Counted from the stretch's first letter, positions 1 to 8,432 are shown. The stretch: 64,000 nt of DNA from JAJDTT01 sp965116695 (GCA_965116695.1 OZ220706.1:4526001-4590000), one strand, 5' to 3'. A program made the numbers and translations. Notes: generated from the sequence alone by a model not told the origin.

Positions 1-12
1 TCGTCAGGATGC

Positions 13-786
13 TCACACCGTCGCCATCCAGCCGCCGTCCACCACCAGCGCCGAGCCGGTGATCCAGGACGCGTCGTCGGAGGCCAGGAAGACACAGGCC
101 CGGGCGATGTCCCGCGGAGTCCCGAACCGGGGCAGGACGGTCCGCCGGCGTCCATCCTCGATCTGTTCCGGAGTCAGGTAGTCCTGGTTGGCCGTTTCGA
201 TGAATCCGGGACAGACGGCGTTGACGGTAATGCCCTGCGGACCCAACTCCACGGCCGTGTCGCGGGCCAGGTTCACGACTGCGGCTTTCGTCGGGGCATA
301 GACCGGTCCGGCCCCTCCGCCCCGGTAATTCACGGAAGAGATGTGGATGATGCGTCCGTGGGGAGATCGCTTCAGATGAGGGACCGCCGCCTTCGTGGTC
401 AGGAAGAGCGCCCGGAGATTGATCGACAGGACCCGGTCCCAGTCGGCCACGGCCAGGGTCTGGGACGTTCCCGGGATGTGGACGCCGGCGTTGTTGACCA
501 GGATGTCCAACGCCCCGAATTCCTCCACCGTCCGGTCCACGAGTTGTCGGACGAAGTCCTCGCAGGCGATGTCGCCCTGGACGAAGATCCCCCGGCCGCC
601 GTTTCTCCGGACCTCATCCACGGTAGGCCGTCGGGGCTCGGTCTCGTAATAGCGGCCGACCTTGGGCGTCTCCCGGATGTCGGCGACCGCCACCGCGGCG
701 CCCTCCCGGGCCAGCTCCAGGGCGATGCCCCGGCCGATTCCCGAACTCCCTCCGGTCACGATGGCTACTCTGCGCTGCAACCGCAT
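13..786 (-). CDS. SDR-family NAD(P)-dependent oxidoreductase
   Basis: Classical short-chain dehydrogenase/reductase of 257 aa, probably cytosolic, oxidising or reducing an alcohol/ketone with NAD(P). Visible motifs are the cofactor loop TGGSSGIG (residues 11-18), the NNAG motif (about 98-101), the catalytic serine in HISS (about 150) and the YxxxK dyad Y163-K167 (YAPTK); a C-terminal WITGSALVVDGG segment is typical. The frame stays open upstream, but the ATG at 786 gives the family-standard N-terminus MRLQRRVAIVTGG. It is divergently arranged with the gene at 887. The substrate cannot be told from the sequence. Confidence 0.93.
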   Translation of the reverse strand: MRLQRRVAIVTGGSSGIGRGIALELAREGAAVAVADIRETPKVGRYYETEPRRPTVDEVRRNGGRGIFVQGDIACEDFVRQLVDRTVEEFGALDILVNNAGVHIPGTSQTLAVADWDRVLSINLRALFLTTKAAVPHLKRSPHGRIIHISSVNYRGGGAGPVYAPTKAAVVNLARDTAVELGPQGITVNAVCPGFIETANQDYLTPEQIEDGRRRTVLPRFGTPRDIARACVFLASDDASWITGSALVVDGGWMATV

Positions 787-886
787 AGGACGATACCTGG
801 GGAGATTGACCGCGAAGCGGGGGAATGATACCAGACTCCCGGGCGGGACCGTACTGTGCCAACTCCGGTGCGGAAAGCGGAGCCAG

Positions 887-1603
887 ATGCTGGGAAATGA
901 GTTCAAGGCCGAGTTTCTGGATTTCCGGAAGGGCATCCGGGTGGGGCGCCTGGAGCCCCGGGCCCGCATCACCCAGATCCTGAAGCTGTCCCTGCAGCGG
1001 TGTTACGGGCAGGATTTCATCATCGACCGTTGGGGGCGCGGCGTCTACTGGCAGTGGATCTGTTTCCTGCCGCGGTCCAATCGGCAGGCCAAGCCCATCT
1101 CGGGCGGCCGCAACTTCTCCAGCGCCAAGTTCTTCATCATGGTCGACCGGGAGGATGGACTGTTCAAGACCGGGCTTCATGTGGAACGAGGTCTGATCCA
1201 GGCGCCGGACTCGCAAGAGGACTACCGGCTGCGGCGGGACTGGGACTGGCATCGGCTGGCGCAGGGTCTGGCGCCGAACGGATGGTGGGAACGGGAGGTC
1301 CGGCGGCTCATTGAAGAAGACGGTTTCCAGGTGACGCTGGGGTCGTTCAGGAGCGGTCTCCAATCCTTCTCCGGACGCCTGCCTCCGGCGTCGGACCTTG
1401 GCGAAATCATTGCGAATGCGCCGCCGGACAAGTGGTTCGTCTTCCAGTTGCACTATCCCATGACGCCGGACGAGGTCGAGGACGCGGCGGGACCCGACCT
1501 GGTGGCCGGAATGCTGGCCGTCTTCCGGGAACTGACGCCGGTGATGAACCTCTGCCTGGAGGACGCCGTCACGTTGCGTGCGGCGCCCGGCGCGGTCACT
1601 TGA
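887..1603 (+). CDS. Uncharacterised cytosolic protein (238 aa)
   Basis: No family recognised. The ATG at 887 is preceded by a GGAG Shine-Dalgarno-like stretch; the longer open frame upstream overlaps the divergent SDR gene and is unlikely to be coding. No signal peptide or membrane segment is visible. It is rich in aromatic and charged residues (GRGVYWQWICFLPRS, WDWHRLAQG, KWFVFQLHYPMTPDEVEDA), which suggests a compact folded domain. The 3' end overlaps the convergent DUF3179 gene by 8 bases. Codon periodicity matches its neighbours, so I consider it a real gene of unknown role. Confidence 0.7.
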   Translation: MLGNEFKAEFLDFRKGIRVGRLEPRARITQILKLSLQRCYGQDFIIDRWGRGVYWQWICFLPRSNRQAKPISGGRNFSSAKFFIMVDREDGLFKTGLHVERGLIQAPDSQEDYRLRRDWDWHRLAQGLAPNGWWEREVRRLIEEDGFQVTLGSFRSGLQSFSGRLPPASDLGEIIANAPPDKWFVFQLHYPMTPDEVEDAAGPDLVAGMLAVFRELTPVMNLCLEDAVTLRAAPGAVT

Positions 1604-2990
1604 CCAGCCGCGTGTTGGGAAACTGGGCGCGCCAGCCGAACCAGAAGACGCGGTGTGCGGCCAGGCGGATGAGTTTCTCGCCGTCCGGTCCCACCAGGGC
1701 GGTTTCCGTCGCCTCCCACTGCCGTCCCGATCTGTCCCTGACCCGGGAATTCCGGTCCCACCTGGTAAACCTGACACCCGTGGCGTCGTACACCCGGTTG
1801 GCCCCCGACTTGTCGGTGAGGATGACCAGTTCCTGACCGGCCACCCGGTCGTGGTGCACCCGGCGCTTGCGCAGGAACCGCGTGTCCCAGGCGACCGCCT
1901 CCCCGTCCATGAGCATGGCCAGGACCTCCTGCTTGTTCTTCAGGCGCTTGTCCTGAAAGGGGGTGGGGAACATGAGCCGGTCGGTGGCGAAATACTCCCG
2001 GTAGGCGGCGCCCTCCCCGTAGTCCCGCTGATGGCCCGTGTCCAGCGACAGGACCTTGGTCTCCGGGTGCCGCCGCCGCCACTCCTTCCAGCGGGTGGTG
2101 ACGATGGGCAGGCGTTTCAACTGCAGCCCCGAGCCAACCAGGGAGCCCATGACCGGAACCCCCTCCAGGGCCGACCAGAGGGTGTTGGTCTGGCGGTCGT
2201 ACATCAGCTTGTTGGAACGGTAGAGGAAGCCGCTGGTCCCGAAGCTGAACTGTTGCTCTCCCACGTTCTGGTGGTAGAGGACGGCGGCGCCGCACAGGGT
2301 GCAGTAGGCGCAAGTGACGTCGATACCGCCGACACGGTCGTTGAAGAGTTCGTGCCAGGCCAGAATCCGCTTGGGATAGGCCTTGGCTTCGCCGTTCAGA
2401 TAGACGCCGAAGACGATGTGGTTGTTCTTGAGGTAGTCCGCCTCCGCGGCGGGAATCATCTTGGGATATTCCAGCGGCGGAATACCGTCCTTCTTGACGC
2501 CGCCCCAGATCACCTCGTCGAGACGAATCGTGCGGGGGGTCCCGGGGACGAAGTAGCGGGCGAAACGTTTGTCCCTGAAGGAGTAGAGAGTCGCTTTGAA
2601 GGTGGCGTACTCGGGATGTTCCTGCTCCTCCCGGCTCCAGATCCAGCGCCACCAGGGGTCGGTGTCCGCCGGCAGATTCTGGCCCGTCCCTTTGCGCAGG
2701 AGCTTCAGGACGTTGTCGCCGCGGGCGTCCCCGGGGGGGATCAGCATGAGAATCTCCACCAGCATGGGGGCGAATCCCGGATGCCAGTTGGCTTCCAGCT
2801 TGCGGGCGGCGGCCCGGTGCACCTTGCGGTCGGGGCTGGCCAGATCGCCGACGGCGGCGGTGGGGGAAGTGTCGTCGGTCTTGGCAGTTTGGGCCAAGCC
2901 GTCAGGCGGGGCGCAGGCCAGCAGGATCAGGATCGACAGTGCCGGGATCTTCGTCCCGGTTCCGGTCCGCCTTCCATTTCCGTCTTGCAT
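1596..2990 (-). CDS. DUF3179 domain-containing secreted protein
   Basis: Protein of about 464 aa with an N-terminal hydrophobic signal segment (ALSILILLACAPP), then the DUF3179 core. The diagnostic cysteine cluster CAYCTLCGAAVLYH lies near residue 227 and is followed by the characteristic FGTSGFLYRSNKLMYDRQTNTLW and VPVMGSLVGSGL segments. The family has no firmly assigned function; its conserved cysteines suggest metal or redox chemistry outside the cytoplasm. I chose the ATG at 2990 because an AAAGGGA Shine-Dalgarno sits a few bases upstream; an alternative ATG lies at 3014. It is downstream of the small secreted protein gene (31 bases) and probably shares its transcript. Confidence 0.88.
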   Translation of the reverse strand: MQDGNGRRTGTGTKIPALSILILLACAPPDGLAQTAKTDDTSPTAAVGDLASPDRKVHRAAARKLEANWHPGFAPMLVEILMLIPPGDARGDNVLKLLRKGTGQNLPADTDPWWRWIWSREEQEHPEYATFKATLYSFRDKRFARYFVPGTPRTIRLDEVIWGGVKKDGIPPLEYPKMIPAAEADYLKNNHIVFGVYLNGEAKAYPKRILAWHELFNDRVGGIDVTCAYCTLCGAAVLYHQNVGEQQFSFGTSGFLYRSNKLMYDRQTNTLWSALEGVPVMGSLVGSGLQLKRLPIVTTRWKEWRRRHPETKVLSLDTGHQRDYGEGAAYREYFATDRLMFPTPFQDKRLKNKQEVLAMLMDGEAVAWDTRFLRKRRVHHDRVAGQELVILTDKSGANRVYDATGVRFTRWDRNSRVRDRSGRQWEATETALVGPDGEKLIRLAAHRVFWFGWRAQFPNTRLVK

Positions 2991-3021
2991 TGATCCCTTT
3001 CGAATAGTGGTCATACCCGGT

Positions 3022-3543
3022 TCAATAGGAAACCTCCGTCCCCTCCCGCAGGACCCAGTAGAGCCGTCGCGCGGCCGGTTCCTCCATCTCCAGTTGAAGG
3101 ACCGATACCTCGCGCACCAGGGATTGAAACTGCGCCAGGACCAGTCGCAGCCGCCGTTGGGAGCGCTTCTGCCAGGTCAAACCGACCAGATCGGGAGGAG
3201 CGACGAACAGGACCGATCCGTTCTCCAACTCCACGGCATAGGTGCTGGGCATGGCGTCGACTCCGCGACGGGAAATCAGCGGCGCCGGTCTTCCCCGGGA
3301 CACCCGAATTTCCTCCACGGGACGGGGAGGGTCCAGCTTGGAGACCCGGGAGGAACGAACCGGGTCGGAGCCGCGGTTGGATCGCCGTATGGGGATCTCT
3401 TTGAGCAGGAGTCCCCGTTGCACGATCCGCGCCGCGTCGGCTGAGATTTCCACTTGCGGACCGTTCTGTGCGGAGAATGCCCATCCTGCCGAAGGCAACC
3501 CCAGTAAGAGGACCGTGAAAAGGAGCCGGTGCCGCCTCCCCAT
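3022..3543 (-). CDS. Small exported protein of unknown function (173 aa)
   Basis: The N-terminus MGRRHRLLFTVLLLGLPSAGWAF reads as a Sec signal peptide with a plausible cleavage after GWA. The mature part is basic and serine/arginine rich, with a C-terminal region (LENGSVLFVAPPDLVGLTWQKRSQRRLRLVLAQFQSLV) containing predicted amphipathic helix. No family recognised. The frame is open further upstream to 3600, but those residues run into the integrated element's left boundary. It sits immediately left of the element's probable attachment site and upstream of the DUF3179 gene on the same strand. Confidence 0.65.
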   Translation of the reverse strand: MGRRHRLLFTVLLLGLPSAGWAFSAQNGPQVEISADAARIVQRGLLLKEIPIRRSNRGSDPVRSSRVSKLDPPRPVEEIRVSRGRPAPLISRRGVDAMPSTYAVELENGSVLFVAPPDLVGLTWQKRSQRRLRLVLAQFQSLVREVSVLQLEMEEPAARRLYWVLREGTEVSY

Positions 3544-3557
3544 CAGGTTGCCCACGA

Positions 3558-3566
3558 CCAGGGAGT
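3558..3566. other. Candidate left attachment core (attL) of the integrated element
   Basis: The 9-base string CCAGGGAGT occurs here, 24 bases before the integrase start, and again at 11923-11931 just before the host YkuD gene resumes. Both copies are followed by similar TA-containing bases. Between them lie the integrase, the head genes and the tRNAs, which fits a tyrosine-recombinase insertion with short direct repeats. The repeat is short enough to be chance. Confidence 0.3.
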
Positions 3567-3589
3567 ATAACAAGTAGGGAGGAGTGATC

Positions 3590-4587
3590 ATGATGAACAA
3601 TCAGTTCCAACCGCAGTTCAACGTCAAGCCCAAGCGGCGCCGGCTCCGGGTCCGGGTGGAAGAGGAGGACCCGAAAGACCGGGCCAGGCTGGAGCGCGCC
3701 CTGGCCAGCCTCGCCGCGAGGACCCACACGAACTACGCATGCGCGCTGGGCCGGTTCGACTCGTGGAGGTGGGGCAGGGTGATCCGCGACGATCTCCTGG
3801 CCGACTACGTCTTCCACCTCCACCGGGAGGGCAAGGCGCCCGCCACGGTCCGGGTCGCCACCAACGCGATCGCGTTCCGGGAGAAGGCGCTGGACCGGCC
3901 CGACCCCAGGGGCAGGGAGACCAAGCAGGCCTTCCGCGCCGTACGGCGGAAGGGGGCGGGTCGGGGAAAGGGGAGCGCCCCCGGCCTGACGCTGGAGCAG
4001 GTCGAGGAGATCATCCGGGCCGCCGAGGGCAGGGGGGACCTCTGGGCGCTGAGGGACGCCGCCATCGTCGCCGCGGGCTTCTACTGCGGCCTGCGGATCG
4101 GGGAGGTCGCCGGGCTCCGGGTCGGGGACGTGCGGCTGCTCCCCGACGGGACCCTGAGGGTCTCGAAGTCCAAGACGGACCCGGACGGCTAGGGGGCGGT
4201 CGTCTACCTGCCGGAGCAGGCGGCGCGAAGGCTCCGGGCGTGGCTCGACGCGGCGGGCGTGGGGGACGGCCCCGTGTTCCGCGTGGTCCACATCTCCGCC
4301 TACCGGCCGCCGCTCGTCCAGGGCGGCCTGAAGCCGGCCGCCTGCGCCCGGGCCGTCAAAGAGAGGGGCAAGGTCGTGGGGCTGAAGATCGACAGCCACA
4401 GCCTGCGCCGGAGCTTCGCCCAGCACGCGACGCTGATGGGGGCGTCCCTGCAGGAGGTGCCAACATGGGCCGCTGGCAGAGCCCGGCCGTGGTCGCCCGC
4501 TACTGCCGCAACGAGGTGGCGTCCCAGGGCGCCGCCCGTCGGATATTCAACGGTGGGAACGAGCGCCGGCTCAAGGCGGTGAGGTGA
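3590..4587 (+). pseudogene. Tyrosine recombinase/phage integrase, broken by an amber codon and a frameshift
   Basis: Reads as a full-length tyrosine integrase if two lesions are ignored. The N-terminal core-binding domain (about 40-110: LASLAARTHTNYACALGRFDSW) is followed by the catalytic domain with the first arginine in GLRIGEVAGLRVGDV and the box II motif HSLRRSFAQHATLMGASLQEV. An in-frame TAG lies at 4190-4192, between SKTDPDG and GAVVYLPEQ, where homologues keep one residue. Near 4459 one G seems to be missing: the reading shifts and the C-terminal segment NMGRWQSPAVVARYCRNE, with the probable tyrosine nucleophile, continues in another frame to a TGA at 4585-4587. A strong GGGAGGAG Shine-Dalgarno supports the start. 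The enzyme would have mobilised the element extending to about 11.93 kb. Confidence 0.85.
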
Positions 4588-4643
4588 CCGAAAGGATACC
4601 TCGGGACGACCACGTGGCGCAGGGGTCCGGACGGAGGAGGCCA

Positions 4644-4901
4644 CTAAGGGGAGGTCCGGAACACGAGAACGACGTTGACGAGCGTCGCGATGGTGACGAC
4701 GAGGGTCATGCCGGCGATGCACCAAGTGAGGCATTCTACCCTGTCGGCGATTCGCGACTGACGCCGGTGCCTCAACTCTTCCAGGTAGTAGTTGACGGAG
4801 GTGGTAACTCTTCCGCCTTCTACCAATGCGTCATGCCTTGCAATGACATCGTCGTCGGATAGTTCGCACAAACTTGCCCATGGACCTGCTCTATAAGACA
4901 T
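4644..4901 (-). CDS. Small protein with C-terminal membrane helix (85 aa)
   Basis: Starts MSYRAGPWASLCELSDDDVIARHDALVEGG with a good GGAGG site. The N-terminal two thirds look helical and charged; the last 30 residues (CIAGMTLVVTIATLVNVVLVF) form one transmembrane helix. It resembles small proteins of the type 'DxELIxRHDAL...YYLxEL...' common in environmental genomes, which have no assigned function. It is on the opposite strand to the head genes, divergent from them, so a promoter for the head module probably lies at 4902-5004. It ends with TAG, which matters for the amber-codon question in the head genes. Confidence 0.6.
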   Translation of the reverse strand: MSYRAGPWASLCELSDDDVIARHDALVEGGRVTTSVNYYLEELRHRRQSRIADRVECLTWCIAGMTLVVTIATLVNVVLVFRTSP

Positions 4902-5004
4902 GTCTCCTCCAGCGATGAGAAAGGTATACCAGCGGGGAGGTAGGCGTCGACCGCTGCGGGCCTTGAAATAGCCCAGGACGCGACGGGACGGCGGCGCCCT
5001 TGCC

Positions 5005-5193
5005 GTGGCACTCGTGACGGGAAACGCGGCGACACGGGGCCGATGGAGCGCCGCCAAGCGGCTGTTCGACTGCCGGAAGCGGCGCCGGCTCCGGGCGGCG
5101 GGCTGGCTGATGCCGCAGGACCACCCGACCGACGGCCGGAAGCTGGTCCACTGGTGGCAGATTCCTGGGAGGGAAGGGAGGAGGAGAGAATGA
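5005..5193 (+). CDS. Possible small basic leader protein upstream of the capsid gene
   Basis: A GTG-started frame of 62 aa, very rich in Arg/Lys (FDCRKRRRLRAAGWLMPQDHPTDGRKLVHWW), whose TGA overlaps the capsid ATG as ATGA. That overlap is the same coupling used by the other head genes and is the main argument that it is translated. No family recognised; a small DNA-binding role is conceivable but not shown. The stretch from 4902 to 5004 before it holds no gene I can support. Confidence 0.35.
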   Translation: MALVTGNAATRGRWSAAKRLFDCRKRRRLRAAGWLMPQDHPTDGRKLVHWWQIPGREGRRRE

Positions 5194-6395
5194 CGAAGTC
5201 ACAGAGGTTGGCGCTGCGGCGGAGCGAGATCCGCGAGCGCCTCAACGAAATCGCGGGGCTGGAGGGCGACGACCTGACGGAGGAAATCCGCCAGGAGGCC
5301 GCGAGCCTCCAGACCGAGTTCCAGGACGTCGAGGTCCGGTGGCGGGCCGCCGTCGTCGCCGAGGGTGACGACGACGGCAACCTGCCCCAGAACGGCGAGG
5401 ACGCCGAGCGGCGGGTGCTTGACCGGCTGGTCGGTCGGGCCACCATCGGGGGCACCTTGCAGGCGGCCATGGACTAGCGGGGCACTGACGGGGCCGAGGC
5501 CGAGCTGCAGCAGCACTTCGGGCTCTCGGGGAACCAGATCGCCGTCGAGCAACTGGAGACCCGGGCGGTGACCCCGGCCCCGGCGGACGTCGGGCAGAGC
5601 CAGCACCCGATCATCCCGCAGATCTTCCCTCGGGGGGTGGCGAGTTTCCTGGGCGTCGGGATACCCACGGTCCCGGTCGGGGAGCAGACCTACACGGTCC
5701 TGACCACCGGGGCCACCGTCGGCACCCCTGCGAAAGGTGCGGACCAGGACGAGAGCACCGGGGCCTTCACCGCCACGGTCCTGTCCCCCAAGCGGGCGCA
5801 GGCGTCCTTCTTTTGGTCCATCGAGGACCCGGCCCGGCTGGCCGGGATGGAGGCGGCCCTCCGCCAGAACCTCCGGCAGGCCATGTCCTCGAAGTTCGAC
5901 GGCCTGCTGCTCGGCGACACGGACGAGGGGCTGCTGGCTGGCGGCCTGACGGCCCCGGGCTATCCCGCCGCCGTGGCGAAGTTCGGGGACTACAAGAGCG
6001 CGGTCACGGCCCAGGTGGACGGCAAATACGCGTCCATGCCCGACGGGGTCCGGCTGCTCATCGGGGCCGAGACCTACCGGCACTCGGAGGGCGTCTACCG
6101 GGTCGCCAACAACGGGACGAACGAGTCCGGCTTCAAGGTCATGAGCCGCAAGTCTGGCGGGGTCCGGGTGTCCGACCACGTGGCGGCCGCCGCCTCGAAC
6201 GACCAGGGAGCGATCGCGGCACGGCGGATCAACGCCATGCACGCGGTCATGCCGATCTGGAGGGGCATCACCCTGATCCCCGACAACGTGACCAAGGCGA
6301 AGTCCGGGCAGCTCGTCCTGACCGCCGTGGCCCTGTGGAGTTTGAAGGTCCTGCGGAGCGACGCCTTCTCCCGGCTCAAGTTCAAGCTGGCGTGA
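5190..6395 (+). CDS. HK97-family phage major capsid protein with scaffold-like N-terminus, interrupted by an in-frame TAG
   Basis: Major head protein of about 400 aa. Residues 1-70 form a charged coiled-coil-like delta/scaffold segment (SEIRERLNEIAGLEGDDLTEEIRQEAASLQTEF), normally removed by the prohead protease. The rest is an HK97 capsid fold (TVPVGEQTYTVLTTGATV, ESTGAFTATVLSPKRAQASFFWSIED, VRVSDHVAAAASND, ITLIPDNVTKAKSGQLVLTAV). A TAG at 5475-5477 falls between AAMD and RGTDGAEAELQQ; the frame is otherwise uninterrupted to the TGA at 6393. In remembered homologues this position is often Gln, so CAG to TAG would explain it. A very strong GGGAGGAGGAG site precedes the ATG. The next gene's ATG overlaps the stop (TGATG). 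Read literally, translation ends after 95 residues and the capsid is not made. Confidence 0.85.
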
Positions 6396-7354
6396 TGGAA
6401 AGGATCGAACACGGGCCGCTCGTTGAGTTCCGCTCCGATGGGCGGCGGCTCATCGGCACGGCCCTGCACTTCGGCGAGGTCAGCCCGTCCCACCGGGAGC
6501 GGTTTGCGCCCGGCTCCGTCCGGCTCGACGACCGCCTCCGGTGGCTGGACCTGGACCACGACCAGACCCGGGTCCTCGCCCACACCGGCTCGCGGCTGGA
6601 TCTTCGCGTGGACGGTCGGGGGGTGTACCTGGAGGCGGACCTGTCACCGCGTCTCCCCCTGCTCGACGCGGCGATGGAGTCTGTGAGGTCCCGGGAAAGG
6701 ACGGGGCTGTCCATCGAGTTCAGGGCCCGCGAGGAGCGCCGCGAGGGGGGAATCCGGGTGGTCGAGCGGGCGGACCTGTACGGGGTTGGGCTGGTCCGGC
6801 CCCCCTCGTATGAGGGGGACCGGGTGGAGGCGCGGCAACGGCCCCTGACCGGGAGGGTCCCCTATGGCCGGAGGCTCTACTGCGAGTGCCAGACCGGTGC
6901 CTGTCGCGACGCCCTGTTCGAGCGCGGCGCGTTCGAGGCCTACGTCCAGGGGGACCAGCAGGCAGGCGAGGTCCTGGCCACTGCGGGCGGGTTCGACTCG
7001 GCGTTCGCGTCCCTGTCCCGGGGCACGCTTCGCATCCATGATGACCCGGAAGGACTCCGGGTCGTGATTGCCCGAAAGGCATTGGAGACGCCCACTGGCA
7101 AGCGCGTCCTGGATCTCCTGGGAGCCGTTCCGGTGCGGATGCGACCGTTGATCGACGAGGCGTCCTCCACGGCCAGCAAGCGGTCGATCCAGGGCGTGGA
7201 GACGAACGTTTACCGCCGCGCCGCATTGCGGGGTTTTCTGTTCCGCCCCGTCGCAGGCGACCGGGCCGACGAGTGGCCGGAGGTCGAGCTGGCGGACGAG
7301 AAGCCGCCCGAGAGGCGAGTCATCGGGATTCCGAGGAGGACGGTATGGCTCTGA
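6395..7354 (+). CDS. Phage prohead protease (U35/HK97 type) with a second, degenerate protease-like domain
   Basis: 319 aa. Residues 1-145 match HK97 prohead protease: GTALHFGEVSPSHRERFAPGSV, the catalytic histidine region LDLDHDQTRVLAH and the serine motif RERTGLSIEF, ending GVGLVRPPSYEG. The second half (about 160-290) repeats the same order of elements (LFERGAFEAYV, GTLRIHDDPEGLRVVIA, SIQGVETNVYRRAALRGFLFRP) but lacks the histidine block and the TGLS serine, so it looks like an inactive duplicate. The ATG overlaps the capsid stop. The enzyme would trim the capsid delta domain during head maturation. It lies downstream of capsid here, whereas phages usually place it upstream. Confidence 0.85.
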   Translation: MERIEHGPLVEFRSDGRRLIGTALHFGEVSPSHRERFAPGSVRLDDRLRWLDLDHDQTRVLAHTGSRLDLRVDGRGVYLEADLSPRLPLLDAAMESVRSRERTGLSIEFRAREERREGGIRVVERADLYGVGLVRPPSYEGDRVEARQRPLTGRVPYGRRLYCECQTGACRDALFERGAFEAYVQGDQQAGEVLATAGGFDSAFASLSRGTLRIHDDPEGLRVVIARKALETPTGKRVLDLLGAVPVRMRPLIDEASSTASKRSIQGVETNVYRRAALRGFLFRPVAGDRADEWPEVELADEKPPERRVIGIPRRTVWL

Positions 7355-7992
7355 GCCCCTGGCCCACCGATGCCGCCGAGCTGACGACGGCGCGCAGAGA
7401 GTTGAAGGCCGCCCTGGAGTTTGGGTCCTGGGACATCCCCGAGGCGGCTCTGGAACGCGTAGGGGCGGCGGCAAGCGCACGGGTCGAGAAATACGCGAGC
7501 GGCGCGCCGCAGGCCGTCAAGGACGAGGCGTTGGTCCGTCCCGCCGGTCGAATGATCGCGGGCAAGTTTCACATGTACGGTAACGACAGTCGCGTGGAAA
7601 TCGGCGAGTCCGAGATCGAGTACGCCGCGCCCACCCCAAACCTCTTCACGTCGTCCGGGGCCGCCGGACTGCTGAGCCCCTGGCGGGTCCGGCGTGCCGC
7701 GGAGAAGTCAGTGCTCCGGGCCTGCGGCATCCCGGAGGCCCTTTACGAGTCCGCCGGGGCCACGTCCGCGCAGCAGGCGTGGAGGCAGTTCCTGCACGCC
7801 GCCCTGCTGCCGTTCGCCCGCCGGGTCGAGGCCGAGTTCCGGGAGAAGCTGGACCTCCCCGCACTGCGGCTAGACATGGGGCGACTGACGCAGACGGACC
7901 TAGTCCACCAGTCTCGCATCGTCGGCGGGCTGGTCAAGGCCGGGGTGGGCCTGGAGCGTGCCTTTGAGATCGCGGGGCTGGGCGATGCCTGA
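7345..7992 (+). CDS. Chimeric head protein: gp6-like head-tail connector fused to a portal C-terminus
   Basis: 215 aa. Residues 1-120 look like a gp6-type head-tail adaptor (APQAVKDEALVRPAGRMIAGKF, then SGAAGLLSPWRVRRA, the usual connector ending). Residues 122-215 instead resemble the last part of a phage portal protein (RACGIPEALYESAG, LHAALLPFARRVEAEFREKL, QSRIVGGLVKAGVGLERAFEIAGL). The portal clip, wing and most of the stem are missing, so I infer an internal deletion that joined two adjacent genes in frame. It overlaps the protease end by 10 bases and the next gene by 8. No other portal gene is visible in the element. Confidence 0.6.
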   Translation: MALSPWPTDAAELTTARRELKAALEFGSWDIPEAALERVGAAASARVEKYASGAPQAVKDEALVRPAGRMIAGKFHMYGNDSRVEIGESEIEYAAPTPNLFTSSGAAGLLSPWRVRRAAEKSVLRACGIPEALYESAGATSAQQAWRQFLHAALLPFARRVEAEFREKLDLPALRLDMGRLTQTDLVHQSRIVGGLVKAGVGLERAFEIAGLGDA

Positions 7993-8428
7993 CGGGCATT
8001 TGTGCGAGACATGCCGCCGTCCGACGCGACGGCGGACGAATTGGCTCGAGCTGCAAAGGGGGTCCGACGCTGACCTGCGCGCGGGCCGGTTCCACCACCG
8101 CTGCACGACGTGCTTCGTCCGTGATGTCGCGAGACGCCCGGAGACCACGCTTCGAGAGACGCAGGCCAACAGCCGGTGGGATTGGGTCTGCGACGGCTGC
8201 GAGGCGCGTATCCTCACGGGTCGGCCGGTGCTCGTCGTCGAATACCATCCCCATCACCGCGTCTCGCGGGAATTGGTCCGCCGCGCCAGGCGGCTGTGCG
8301 CCGTCAAGCGGACATGGGATCTGTGCCAGACCTGCGCCGACGAGGCCGGACTTTCAAGTCATCTCCCGAGTCTGCCGGGGGGAAATCGGACGGGGTGCTC
8401 GCCAACACACACGGGGCCGGCGGAGTGA
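7985..8428 (+). CDS. Zinc-ribbon protein of the head module (147 aa), function unknown
   Basis: Contains four CxxC pairs, CETC near residue 7, CTTC near 40, CDGC near 70 and CQTC near 114, arranged like two zinc ribbons, with an Arg-rich body. The ATG at 7985 overlaps the previous stop as ATGCCTGA. It sits between portal-like and large-terminase genes, where a small terminase subunit or DNA-binding adaptor would be expected, but I do not recognise it as a known small terminase. The C-terminal 30 residues lack obvious structure. Confidence 0.6.
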   Translation: MPDGHLCETCRRPTRRRTNWLELQRGSDADLRAGRFHHRCTTCFVRDVARRPETTLRETQANSRWDWVCDGCEARILTGRPVLVVEYHPHHRVSRELVRRARRLCAVKRTWDLCQTCADEAGLSSHLPSLPGGNRTGCSPTHTGPAE

Positions 8429-8432
8429 CGAC

